This document shows, one piece after another, positions 1 through 7,712 of a DNA stretch of 57,924 nucleotides. Every line of letters begins with the position of its first letter. Position 1 is the first letter of the stretch. A model generated the notes under the pieces. That model did no database searches, was not told where the DNA came from, and was given only the letters and a program-made list of their open reading frames with translations. The DNA is from Hellea sp. (GTDB lineage Bacteria; Pseudomonadota; Alphaproteobacteria; Caulobacterales; Maricaulaceae). The translations under genes and the position numbers were made by a program. Where the stretch lies: the NCBI GenBank assembly GCA_014238285.1, contig JABABK010000018.1:1-57924 (forward strand). Direction: 5' to 3'.

Positions 1-382
1 AACCCAGTCCTATAGGCTCCCCCACCGTGTCTTTTACGACAAATCGATGCTCTTCATGCATTTCCAATTTGCCCGATGCATCACAAGGCACAACTCTGTT
101 CAGATATCCTTCGGTCATGATCTGTTGATCAAGCGCGCGGACACGCTGATACCGATCACCCTCGAAAATATCTGTAATAGGTTTACCTTGCAGCTGACAT
201 TTATCTCGCCCCATATTTTCAGCGAAATGCGGATTTACATAGGTATAATTGGACGCGCTGTCTTTGAACCAAAAATCAAATTTAGCATATTCATCAATAG
301 CTCGAAACCATGCCTCATATTGCGCGAGTTGTGCCCGCAGCAATCGCATTTCCTGCACATTTGTTTCGTCTGAATTATTCAT
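1..382 (-). CDS. PAS-domain protein, 5' part only (runs off window edge)
   Basis: The minus strand is open from an ATG at 382-380 to the window edge (127 codons) with no stop, so this is the N-terminal part of a longer protein. After a short, probably helical lead (residues 1-30), the sequence fits a PAS sensor fold: it contains FWFKDSASNYTYVNPHFAEN, then GKPITDIF and a late HRFVVKDTVGEPIGL strand pair. Such domains usually sit ahead of GGDEF/EAL, histidine-kinase or methyl-accepting modules, but that part is outside the window, so no output activity can be named. No strong Shine-Dalgarno is visible before the ATG. It is divergent from trpG. The overlapping plus-strand ORF at 47-373 is its shadow. 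Confidence 0.75.
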   Translation of the reverse strand, partial: MNNSDETNVQEMRLLRAQLAQYEAWFRAIDEYAKFDFWFKDSASNYTYVNPHFAENMGRDKCQLQGKPITDIFEGDRYQRVRALDQQIMTEGYLNRVVPCDASGKLEMHEEHRFVVKDTVGEPIGLG

Positions 383-664
383 AGATTGAATGACTTAACC
401 AACAAATCTATTGTCGCTGGTCACAATCCTTTTAAGAACCCGAATTAAGGCCTACAAATATCCAATAAAAGTTTATAAATAATTGTATTGCTTTAAGCCC
501 TTCCTTAACCTTAACAAATCCTTACATTTTTACTGAGTTTTTCCCAGCCTAACTAAATCATGCAAAACGGTAATGCCCGAAAACTTATTGATGTCAGTTA
601 AACTTTCCCCTAGCCCTGCGGCTCAAGGTGAAATAGGTAGTCCAATCAAATTCGGATAAGACTT
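383..664. other. Intergenic region between divergent PAS gene and trpG
   Basis: This AT-rich stretch of 282 bp must carry the promoters for the PAS gene (leftward) and trpG (rightward). I see no convincing consensus promoter, no tandem Trp codons of a trp attenuator leader peptide and no strong hairpin followed by a T run. A 13-codon ORF starting at about 560 has no Trp codon and is probably chance. Confidence 0.5.
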
Positions 665-1243
665 ATGCTCCTCGTCATCGACAATTATGACAGCTTTACT
701 TTTAACCTCGTCCATTATGCCGAGGAGATGGGCGCGAAGACCCATGTTATTCGTAATGACGATATGAGCGTGAATGAGATACTCGCCATGGGGCCTAAGG
801 CTGTATTGCTATCGCCCGGCCCTAAAACGCCCAAAGAAGCCGGTGTGTGCGTGCCGTTATTACAGCAAGCCCCCAAAAACTTACCCATCCTTGGTATCTG
901 TCTGGGCATGCAGTCTATGGGCGACGCTTTTGGCGGTAAGGTCATTCGAGCCAAAGAAATCATGCACGGCAAGACCTCGCCCATTGAACATGATGATACG
1001 GGCATATTTGAAGGCCTGCCCTCACCGTTTACGGCCACCCGCTATCACAGTCTGGCGGTTGAGAAAAAAAGCCTGCCGGATTGTCTTCACGTCAATGCAT
1101 GGACCGATGACGGCGAGATCATGGGTTTCTATCACAAAGAGCAGCCTATTCACGGGCTTCAGTTTCATCCGGAGAGCATCGCTTCTGAACATGGGCATGC
1201 GCTAATCGGGGCATTTCTCGGCCTTGCCGGCATGAAGCTATAA
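665..1243 (+). CDS. trpG: Anthranilate synthase component II (glutamine amidotransferase)
   Basis: 192-aa class I glutamine amidotransferase that supplies ammonia to TrpE for anthranilate formation in tryptophan synthesis. It opens with the family signature LLVIDNYDSFTFNLV. The nucleophile Cys79 lies in GICLGMQ, and the other triad members are His168 and Glu170 in FHPES. Length is normal. It starts a trpG-trpD-trpC cluster, with trpD only 9 bp downstream. No trpE is adjacent, so the partner subunit must be elsewhere. The same family also serves PabB in folate synthesis (PabA); adjacency to trpD and trpC favours TrpG, though a dual role is possible. Confidence 0.93.
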   Translation: MLLVIDNYDSFTFNLVHYAEEMGAKTHVIRNDDMSVNEILAMGPKAVLLSPGPKTPKEAGVCVPLLQQAPKNLPILGICLGMQSMGDAFGGKVIRAKEIMHGKTSPIEHDDTGIFEGLPSPFTATRYHSLAVEKKSLPDCLHVNAWTDDGEIMGFYHKEQPIHGLQFHPESIASEHGHALIGAFLGLAGMKL

Positions 1244-1252
1244 AGCGAAGCC

Positions 1253-2266
1253 ATGAGCTTTAATCAATCCATCCTGAAGACTCTTACCTCTGGCGAGCGC
1301 CCAAGCGGCGAGGCTCTCGAAGCAGCGCTGATTTCAATTTTGAACGGGCAAGCCGAGAAGAACGATATAAAAATTTTCCTCCAAGGACTCGAAGACATTG
1401 GCCTGACGACACAAGAAGTCTCTGTCGGTACAAAAGTCATGCGCGAGAATATGGTGCCAGTAAATGTCGAGCATGATGTGATTGATATTGTTGGTACGGG
1501 CGGCACTGGACTCCACACTCTTTCGATATCTACCGCCACAGCCATTATCTGCGCGGGCGCAGGCGCCAAAGTTGCGAAGCACGGCAACAAGGCAGCAAGC
1601 AGCCTAACTGGCACAGCGGACACGTTATCCACTCTCGGCGTCAATCTGGCCATGAGCCCAGAAAAGGCCGCAGAATGTATCGACAAAGCTGGCATCGGCT
1701 TTCTATTTGCGCCGAACCACCATCCTGCCATGCGCCATGTTGGGCCTGCTCGTAAAGAACTTGGGATCAAAACCATATTCAACTTGCTTGGCCCTCTGAG
1801 TAATCCAGCAGGCGCGCGGCGTATGCTGCTCGGCGTCGCCGAAGATCGCTGGAGACGCCCTATGGCCGAGGCCATACAAAATATCGGCTGTGACCATATT
1901 TGGGTAGTCCACGGCGAGGACGGGCTTGATGAGATTTCCCTGACGGGCAAAACATTTGTCTCTGAAGTCAAAGACGGAACCTACCGTGAATTTGAAATAA
2001 TACCACAAGATTACGGCTTTCAGCTCTGCACCATGGATAAGTTACGCGGCGGCGAACCCGCGGAAAACGCAGATCGATTGAAAAAACTTCTGCTCGGTCA
2101 GGTCGATGAATATCGCGATATTGTGCTCTTAAATGCGGGCGCAGCACTGATGATCGCTGGCGTAACCGAAACCATGGAAGACGGCATTCAGCAAGCTATC
2201 TGGTCGCTTGAAGACCACCGCGCTTATGCCGCTCTTGGGAAGTTAGTGGAGGTGTCTAATGGGTGA
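1253..2266 (+). CDS. trpD: Anthranilate phosphoribosyltransferase
   Basis: 337 aa; transfers the phosphoribosyl group of PRPP to anthranilate, the second step of the tryptophan branch. The glycine-rich PRPP loop GTGGTG is at residues 81-86, and the substrate motif KHGNKAASS at 109-117 is the usual KHGNRAxSS with Lys in place of Arg, a mild substitution. The N-terminal helical domain and the C-terminal alpha/beta domain are both full length. It is closely coupled to trpG (9 bp gap). It is separated from trpC by about 140 bp holding a palindromic repeat. Confidence 0.95.
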   Translation: MSFNQSILKTLTSGERPSGEALEAALISILNGQAEKNDIKIFLQGLEDIGLTTQEVSVGTKVMRENMVPVNVEHDVIDIVGTGGTGLHTLSISTATAIICAGAGAKVAKHGNKAASSLTGTADTLSTLGVNLAMSPEKAAECIDKAGIGFLFAPNHHPAMRHVGPARKELGIKTIFNLLGPLSNPAGARRMLLGVAEDRWRRPMAEAIQNIGCDHIWVVHGEDGLDEISLTGKTFVSEVKDGTYREFEIIPQDYGFQLCTMDKLRGGEPAENADRLKKLLLGQVDEYRDIVLLNAGAALMIAGVTETMEDGIQQAIWSLEDHRAYAALGKLVEVSNG

Positions 2267-2279
2267 TCCATTTTTCACT

Positions 2280-2379
2280 ACCGCTCATTCCGGCGAAAGC
2301 CGGAAACCAGTCGGAACTTCCGGTACCGTGGGATCAACACTGGAATACTGGATCCCGTTTTTCAACGGGATGAGCGGAG
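2280..2379. repeat. Mirrored double-hairpin intergenic repeat, copy 1
   Basis: Two outward-matching arms, about 2281-2310 and 2348-2379, each hold their own hairpin. The left is TTCCGGC-GAAA-GCCGGAA. The right is ATCCCGTT-TTTC-AACGGGAT. The outer sequences CCGCTCAT and ATGAGCGG are complementary, so the whole element can also fold as one long cruciform. A related element is at 24821-24926. Mirrored elements of this look are widespread between genes in alphaproteobacterial genomes (recollection of the class, not checked). This copy lies between trpD and trpC and could act as an mRNA stability or termination element. Confidence 0.8.
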
Positions 2380-2407
2380 TGTTTTGTATATTTGAGGACC
2401 AAGTTTG

Positions 2408-3208
2408 ATGACCTCCACTCCCAACGTCCTCAAAAAAATTGCGGCCTACAAAGCTATCGAAGTCACGCAGCTTAAAAAGACTATCAGCCCTGCTGACCTC
2501 AAAGCCAAAGCGCTCGCGACACCCAAACCGCGCGGGTTCAAAGTCGCGCTTGATAATGTCGCTAAAACGGGCCCTGCTCTGATCGCCGAAGTCAAAAAAG
2601 CCTCTCCGTCCAAAGGTATCATCCGCGAAGACTTTGATCCTGTAGCCATCGCCAAGGCCTATACAGATGGCGGCGCGGCCTGTCTTTCCGTCCTAACAGA
2701 TGCGCCAAGCTTTCAAGGCTCTATGGATATCTTCCGGGATGTCCGCGCGGCAACCAACCTGCCGCTGCTACGCAAGGACTTCATGCTGGACCCTATTCAG
2801 GTCTATGAAGCCCGCGAAGCCGGCGCTGACGCTATCCTGATTATCTTGGCCATGGTCGATGATAAAGTCGCTAGAAAGCTCATGAAAGCCGCCAAAGAGA
2901 TGGGACTTGATGCACTAGTCGAAACCCATGATGAAAAAGAACTTTTCCGCGCTATAGCTCTCGGCGCTGATCTCATTGGGATCAATAACCGAGACCTTAG
3001 AACCTTCGACACGACGCTTGATACATTTACGCGGCTAGCCTCCAATGCACCTACAAACGCGACACTCGTCGCAGAGAGTGGTATCTTCACACCTGACCAT
3101 ATTCTTCGACTCGCAGGCGATGGGGCAAAGGCCTATTTAGTCGGTGAGAGCTTGATGCGGCAGGATGATGTGAAACGGGCGACTGAGATATTATTAGGCA
3201 ACCTTTAG
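2408..3208 (+). CDS. trpC: Indole-3-glycerol-phosphate synthase
   Basis: 266 aa from the ATG at 2408; an in-frame TTG at 2405 is possible, but GAGGA at 2393-2397 is spaced acceptably for the ATG. This (beta/alpha)8-barrel enzyme converts carboxyphenylamino-deoxyribulose phosphate to indoleglycerol phosphate. The signature IAEVKKASPSKG is at 59-70 with Glu61 and Lys63. Lys123 lies in LLRKDFM, Glu172 in LVETHDE, Asn193-194 in GINNRD and Glu223-Ser224 in VAESG. These match the catalytic set of the family. In many relatives moaC and moeA follow trpC; here lexA comes next. Confidence 0.95.
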   Translation: MTSTPNVLKKIAAYKAIEVTQLKKTISPADLKAKALATPKPRGFKVALDNVAKTGPALIAEVKKASPSKGIIREDFDPVAIAKAYTDGGAACLSVLTDAPSFQGSMDIFRDVRAATNLPLLRKDFMLDPIQVYEAREAGADAILIILAMVDDKVARKLMKAAKEMGLDALVETHDEKELFRAIALGADLIGINNRDLRTFDTTLDTFTRLASNAPTNATLVAESGIFTPDHILRLAGDGAKAYLVGESLMRQDDVKRATEILLGNL

Positions 3209-3237
3209 AGCCAAAAATTTCATATGAAATCGTCAAA

Positions 3238-3285
3238 ATTTCTCATAATACTGCGTGAAATGCCTGTTTATTTCTCATAATACTG
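3238..3285. repeat. 16-bp direct repeat in the trpC-lexA spacer
   Basis: The 16-mer ATTTCTCATAATACTG occurs at 3238-3253 and again at 3270-3285, a 32-bp period (about three helical turns). Just upstream, 3217-3230 is a perfect palindrome, ATTTCATATGAAAT. The function is unknown. The helical phasing would suit binding of two protein copies on one face, but this could also be debris of a duplication. Confidence 0.6.
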
Positions 3286-3331
3286 GGCTCATAGAATTAT
3301 CTCAGGCTCGGTAGCCTCGAAAATATGCCCC

Positions 3332-3337
3332 TTGACA
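3332..3337 (+). promoter_or_regulatory. Candidate -35 element of lexA promoter
   Basis: TTGACA is a perfect -35 hexamer immediately upstream of the SOS box. The matching -10 at 17 bp spacing would be weak (AGAACA, inside the operator); TATAAA at 3363-3368 is too far away. LexA bound at 3345-3359 would cover the spacer and -10. Confidence 0.5.
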
Positions 3338-3344
3338 CCGTAAA

Positions 3345-3359
3345 GAACAATGATAGAAC
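3345..3359 (+). promoter_or_regulatory. LexA operator (SOS box), GAAC-N7-GAAC
   Basis: The sequence GAAC-AATGATA-GAAC matches exactly the direct-repeat LexA box known in Alphaproteobacteria (GTTC-N7-GTTC read on the other strand). It lies about 50 bp ahead of the lexA start, next to TTGACA, as expected for autorepression. Confidence 0.85.
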
Positions 3360-3369
3360 AAATATAAAT

Positions 3370-3384
3370 GTTGCCACTTTGTTC
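3370..3384 (+). promoter_or_regulatory. Second, degenerate SOS box, GTTG-N7-GTTC
   Basis: GTTG-CCACTTT-GTTC differs by one base from GTTC-N7-GTTC. It sits 25 bp (centre to centre) downstream of the perfect box and in the opposite orientation, between it and the ribosome-binding site of lexA. A second operator would tighten autorepression. Confidence 0.5.
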
Positions 3385-3409
3385 ATGCCAATTTTAAGGG
3401 AGTGATTCT

Positions 3410-4048
3410 ATGCTGACAGAAAAACAACGGGACCTGCTCCTGCTGATTGATAAGCGTATTAAAGGTGACGGGGTTCCGCCTTCTTATGACGAAATGAAAG
3501 ATCATTTGGGGCTGGCATCTAAAGCCGGCATTCACCGCTTGATCACGGCCTTAGAAGAGCGCGGTTTTATTCGCCGCCTCCCTAATAAAGCGCGGGCTCT
3601 TGAGGTTTTAAAAATGCCTACAGACGGCGCAGACCTCTCGCATCTCCCTGTGGCCGCCAATGATAGCGTACAAATCCCTATGGTTGGTAAAATCGCCGCG
3701 GGTGTCCCCATTTCAGCCATCCAGCAAGACGGCAATATGTTCACTGTCCCAGATGGCATGATTGGACGCGGCGATCATTTTGCCCTCGAAATCGAAGGCG
3801 AATCCATGATTGAAGCCGGTATCCTCGACGGTGATGTCGTGATTATCAAAAAAGCCAATACGGCCCGCAATAATGAAATTGTTGTGGCTCTGGTTGATCA
3901 GGAAGAAGCGACGCTTAAGCGGATTTATAAATCCAATGGCCAGATTGAACTAATTGCGGAAAACAAAGACTTCCCAACCCGCACATTCGGACCTGATCGC
4001 GTTGAAGTTCAAGGTATTTTGGTTGGACTGGTGAGACGTTATAATTAA
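3410..4048 (+). CDS. lexA: SOS repressor LexA
   Basis: 212 aa. It represses DNA-damage genes and cleaves itself when activated by RecA filaments. The N-terminal winged helix (1-65, [17 protein letters not shown]...) binds DNA. The scissile bond is Ala97-Gly98 in KIAAGVP, and the Ser132 (GESM) / Lys170 (ATLKRI) dyad forms the peptidase site. AAGGGAG at 3396-3402 is a good Shine-Dalgarno for the ATG at 3410. Two SOS boxes precede it, so it should be autoregulated. It is convergent with comEC. Confidence 0.96.
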   Translation: MLTEKQRDLLLLIDKRIKGDGVPPSYDEMKDHLGLASKAGIHRLITALEERGFIRRLPNKARALEVLKMPTDGADLSHLPVAANDSVQIPMVGKIAAGVPISAIQQDGNMFTVPDGMIGRGDHFALEIEGESMIEAGILDGDVVIIKKANTARNNEIVVALVDQEEATLKRIYKSNGQIELIAENKDFPTRTFGPDRVEVQGILVGLVRRYN

Positions 4049-4050
4049 CA

Positions 4051-4063
4051 CCCCAGCATGGGG
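4051..4063. terminator. Short hairpin between convergent lexA and comEC
   Basis: CCCCA-GCA-TGGGG forms a 5-bp stem directly after the lexA stop, followed by AAGTTTGT. It is short and has only a weak T run, so it is at best a modest terminator in a 40-bp convergent gap. Confidence 0.35.
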
Positions 4064-4088
4064 AAGTTTGTCGCCGCTTGAGACAGGA

Positions 4089-6191
4089 CTAAGGATCGTT
4101 ATATCCATTATGCCAAGGCCGTTTAGCTAGTCTCTGACGTGCTGTTCTCGTTCTAACACTTCCGCCTTCTATAAAGAGGCTGTGAGCCCCAAGCTTATTT
4201 AAATCACCGGCATCAATGACCTTTGTTTTACAAAGACGTTTTGCCCTTGCTCCAAGCTTGCGTTTGGGCATGATGACCAGATCAACATTCTGACAATCAT
4301 CAATGATTTCAGTTGGATCAGCGATGATATTAATTTTTATACCGTGAAACTTCATCCGGCATCCTAGAGCGTCGCATTGCGCAAGACTGTCCTTATAGTT
4401 TTTCGTTTCCACCGCTTCAACGCCCATAGCTTCAAGGAATTCTCGTCGGCCGTAACGATCTGTATTTTTTCGATCAACATAAAGGACAGGGCTTTCGCCA
4501 TCTTGCCAAAACGCCACTGACCCGTTCTCGCCTATACGAATATCCGGATGAGGCTGAACAAACACAAATATCCAACAAACAACCATCGCTGCTAAGGACG
4601 CCCATTTAACGCGGATTCGCCCCAGACATAGCCCAATAAAAGCCAGCCCAAACACGCCCATAATCCATGACGGGCCCGACGGTAAATATTTTATAGCGCT
4701 CGGCAGATTTTGCACCCAGTTTGATATGAATAGGATCAGTTCAATCCCTTTACCCATGAGCCAAAGAGGCCCCTCTTCCAACCCAAATGGTAAAGCCAGA
4801 TAAACCACTATAGCCATCGGCATAACCCAAAATGTAAAAATCGGCATCGCCAACAGGTTACCTAGAAGTCCGAACGTGGCGACACGATTAAAGTGCAGGA
4901 CCCCGAATCCAGCAGTTGCTCCACCTGCGACGACGCTAGTGACTGTTAGGCCTTTGAAGTTATCAACCAAACGACGTGCCCAATTTTTCCGTCCTGTATA
5001 GATGCGGCGCTTGTCCCATTCACGGTAAACCACGACCAGAGCTATCACCGCAGCAAAGGACATCTGGAAACCCGGTGATATCAATGCCTCAGGATGAATA
5101 TACAGCGTGATGAAGGCTGCAACCGCAACTGAGCGAATGGATATAGCCTGCCGATCCAGTATAATGGCCAGAAAAACAATAACAGTCATAATGAAGGCAC
5201 GCTGCGTCGCCACACTCGCGCCCGAAACCATTAGGTAGATACAGGCTGTTATGATCCCGACAACCGCCGCTATCTTACGCACATCCATACGGCGCGCGAG
5301 TTTCGATATGCGAACCAGAAAAGTGATCACAAGCGCGTAAATGCTACCGGCTACCAATCCCATATGCAGCCCGGAAATGGCAAGAATATGGGCAAGACCA
5401 CCTGCCCTTAAGGCGTCTGTGTGTTGTTCCGGCACCCAAGTCCGTATACCTGTCAGCAAAGCAACTTGCAGTCCTGCCGTCGCTTCAGGTGCGCTCTCCC
5501 TGATCCTATCAGCTAAACCATATCGAAACCGGGTAACCCGTTTGGCAATTCGATCCGTTTGGATACTTGCAGCGTTCTCAACGCTCTGGGGTTTAGACAC
5601 CATAAACCCATACCCGCCGACTTTTTGGAAATAAGCCCGAAAGGAAGGATTATAGCCGCCCGGAATAACAGGACCAGGCGGAGAAGAAAGCTCCGCCCGA
5701 AATTGCACATAATCGGTTACGCCAAAGCTGCGATCAAAGGTCGTCACTCTGATCATGTCAGGAGTTTCGAGAGGCTCAATGCCTTGGATTTCATCAACGG
5801 CGATAACCCAGCGCTGACGTGGCCCAGATTTTTCAATCGCTTTAATCCAGCCTTCGACTTGATAGCTGCGCTCATAATCAGGGAGCTTTGGTCGTTGGGC
5901 AGCGTCGCTATGCCAAGCGGCTCTCCCTAAACCTAAAACTCCCAATAAAATCAGCATAATAGGCATGGCGAATTTGGGTCTTTTGACAACCAGAAAAAAG
6001 CAAACCCCGACAAGAACCAATGCCAGTATCCCTATCAACACGAGGCTTGGTTCAAACGGTAAGGCAAAATAAGTCCCGATACCAATGCCAAGAGCGATGA
6101 CAAAAGTCTCGAACTGTCTTTGAAGCCAGCTAAGCGAATTTTCTAGAAAATCTATTCTAAAACCCCACACATTTGAACAAGGGTACGGCAA
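4089..6191 (-). CDS. comEC: ComEC/Rec2-family DNA-uptake channel
   Basis: About 700 aa of polytopic inner-membrane protein thought to pass single-stranded DNA into the cytoplasm during transformation. TM helices occupy roughly 30-90. A soluble OB-like DUF4131 region lies at 100-220. The Competence core is from 230 to about 540 and includes HILAISGLHMGLV (268-280), the family hallmark. The C-terminal part (about 545-700) resembles the tail of ComEC proteins but shows no HxHxDH metallo-beta-lactamase motif, as is common in alphaproteobacterial members. The start is uncertain: the longest frame begins with TTG (6191) and there is no early ATG. It is divergent from gltX. Confidence 0.85.
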   Translation of the reverse strand: MPYPCSNVWGFRIDFLENSLSWLQRQFETFVIALGIGIGTYFALPFEPSLVLIGILALVLVGVCFFLVVKRPKFAMPIMLILLGVLGLGRAAWHSDAAQRPKLPDYERSYQVEGWIKAIEKSGPRQRWVIAVDEIQGIEPLETPDMIRVTTFDRSFGVTDYVQFRAELSSPPGPVIPGGYNPSFRAYFQKVGGYGFMVSKPQSVENAASIQTDRIAKRVTRFRYGLADRIRESAPEATAGLQVALLTGIRTWVPEQHTDALRAGGLAHILAISGLHMGLVAGSIYALVITFLVRISKLARRMDVRKIAAVVGIITACIYLMVSGASVATQRAFIMTVIVFLAIILDRQAISIRSVAVAAFITLYIHPEALISPGFQMSFAAVIALVVVYREWDKRRIYTGRKNWARRLVDNFKGLTVTSVVAGGATAGFGVLHFNRVATFGLLGNLLAMPIFTFWVMPMAIVVYLALPFGLEEGPLWLMGKGIELILFISNWVQNLPSAIKYLPSGPSWIMGVFGLAFIGLCLGRIRVKWASLAAMVVCWIFVFVQPHPDIRIGENGSVAFWQDGESPVLYVDRKNTDRYGRREFLEAMGVEAVETKNYKDSLAQCDALGCRMKFHGIKINIIADPTEIIDDCQNVDLVIMPKRKLGARAKRLCKTKVIDAGDLNKLGAHSLFIEGGSVRTRTARQRLAKRPWHNGYNDP

Positions 6192-6269
6192 TTATACCTG
6201 AAAATCCTTGTTATTTAGCCAATCTCCCCATAAGAGAAGCTCAAATTACCTTACAGGCCAATTACCCTT

Positions 6270-7676
6270 ATGACCACGGCTAAAGTCGTCACACGTTTCG
6301 CGCCCTCTCCTACGGGCTATCTGCACATTGGCGGTGCGCGCACTGCCTTGTTCTGCTTTCTATTCGCTAAAAAGATGGGCGGCAAGTTTCTCTTGCGCGT
6401 CGAAGACACTGATCGTGAACGCTCAACGGCAGAAGCCACCCAAGCTATATTGGACGGGATGGCATGGCTCGGCCTGCAACATGACGGCGAAATTGTCTAT
6501 CAAAGCCGCAATATAGATGCCCATGTGGCGGCGGCTCAAGCTCTGCTTGATATCGGACACGCCTATCGTTGTTATTGCACGCCTGAAGAGCTTGACGAAA
6601 TTCGGGCTAAATCACGCGAGACAGGCATTGCACTACGCTCTCCTTGGAGAGATGGTGAACAAGCTGAACCTGCTGGCGTGCCCTTCACAATCAGGTTTAA
6701 AGTGCCAGCAGGCGCAACCAAAATCACTGACAGTGTTCAGGGCGACATTAACTGGGACAACAAGAACTTTGATGATCTAGTCCTCCTACGCGCTGATGGC
6801 TCGCCGACCTATATGTTAGCGGTTGTTGTTGACGACCATAATATGGGCATCACCCATGTCATTCGCGGCGATGACCATTTGATCAATGCAGGGCGTCAGA
6901 GCCAAATCTACCAAGCTCTTGGTTGGGATGTTCCTGATTGGGCGCACATACCGCTCATCCACGGTCCTGATGGTAAAAAACTATCGAAACGCCACGGCGC
7001 TCAAGCCGTCACGGATTTCCGCGATATGGGTTATATACCCGTGGGTCTTCGTAATTACTTACTCAAGCTGGGTTGGTCTGTCGATGATCAGGAAATATAT
7101 ACAGATGACGAGGCCACATCGGCATTCACCCTAAACGGAATAAACAGCGCGCCTGCCCGTCTCGACTTTGATAAGATGGACCACATCAATGGTGAACATG
7201 TCAAAATAGCCGATAATGACTATCTTCTCAAAGGTCTTAAGCCATTTTTAGATGCCGATATTTCGGATGCAACGACATCCCGACTTGTGGGGGCAATGGA
7301 TAATTTAAAGACCCGATCTAAGAACTACAAAGAGATGGCAAAGCAGTCTGCTTATCTATTGCTCGAAAGACCTCTAGAGATCACCGGTAAGGCCGCAAAA
7401 CCGCTTCGCAAAGATGATGCGAAAAATCACCTTGGCGCGCTTATGGAAAAGTTTGAAACATTAAACGACTGGAGTAGCGGGACTATTCACCAGGTATTAG
7501 TCGATTATGCTCAAATTAATGAAATCGGATTTGGTAAATTTGGACAACCCCTAAGAGCAGCCCTCACAGCCGGCAACCCTTCGCCAGATCTCGCTGATGT
7601 TTTGACCTATTTAGGCAAAACTGAGACGATTGGGCGCTTGCAAGATGCCCTAGAGACGTCCTACAACGCCTCATAA
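6270..7676 (+). CDS. gltX: Glutamyl-tRNA synthetase
   Basis: 468-aa class I aminoacyl-tRNA synthetase that charges tRNA with glutamate. The HIGH-type motif HIGG is at 19-22 after FAPSPTG, and the KMSKS-type loop KLSKR is at 237-241. The C-terminal anticodon-binding helical domain is complete. Alphaproteobacteria often have two GltX copies, one misacylating tRNA-Gln for GatCAB; which type this is cannot be decided here. It is followed 36 bp later by gltA on the same strand and is probably cotranscribed with it. Confidence 0.95.
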   Translation: MTTAKVVTRFAPSPTGYLHIGGARTALFCFLFAKKMGGKFLLRVEDTDRERSTAEATQAILDGMAWLGLQHDGEIVYQSRNIDAHVAAAQALLDIGHAYRCYCTPEELDEIRAKSRETGIALRSPWRDGEQAEPAGVPFTIRFKVPAGATKITDSVQGDINWDNKNFDDLVLLRADGSPTYMLAVVVDDHNMGITHVIRGDDHLINAGRQSQIYQALGWDVPDWAHIPLIHGPDGKKLSKRHGAQAVTDFRDMGYIPVGLRNYLLKLGWSVDDQEIYTDDEATSAFTLNGINSAPARLDFDKMDHINGEHVKIADNDYLLKGLKPFLDADISDATTSRLVGAMDNLKTRSKNYKEMAKQSAYLLLERPLEITGKAAKPLRKDDAKNHLGALMEKFETLNDWSSGTIHQVLVDYAQINEIGFGKFGQPLRAALTAGNPSPDLADVLTYLGKTETIGRLQDALETSYNAS

Positions 7677-7712
7677 TAATAACAAGAAGATCAGATAATA
7701 CTGGAGCCCCCG

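Noticed and set aside
560-601. Possible trp leader peptide (13 codons) ahead of trpG
   Set aside because: It contains no tryptophan codon and no attenuator hairpin follows.
1264-1971. Long antisense ORF (235 codons) opposite trpD
   Set aside because: The sense strand encodes a complete, conserved TrpD; the antisense product has no recognisable features and biased composition typical of a shadow frame.
3363-3368. TATAAA as the -10 of the lexA promoter
   Set aside because: Its distance of 25 bp from TTGACA is too long for a sigma-70 spacer.
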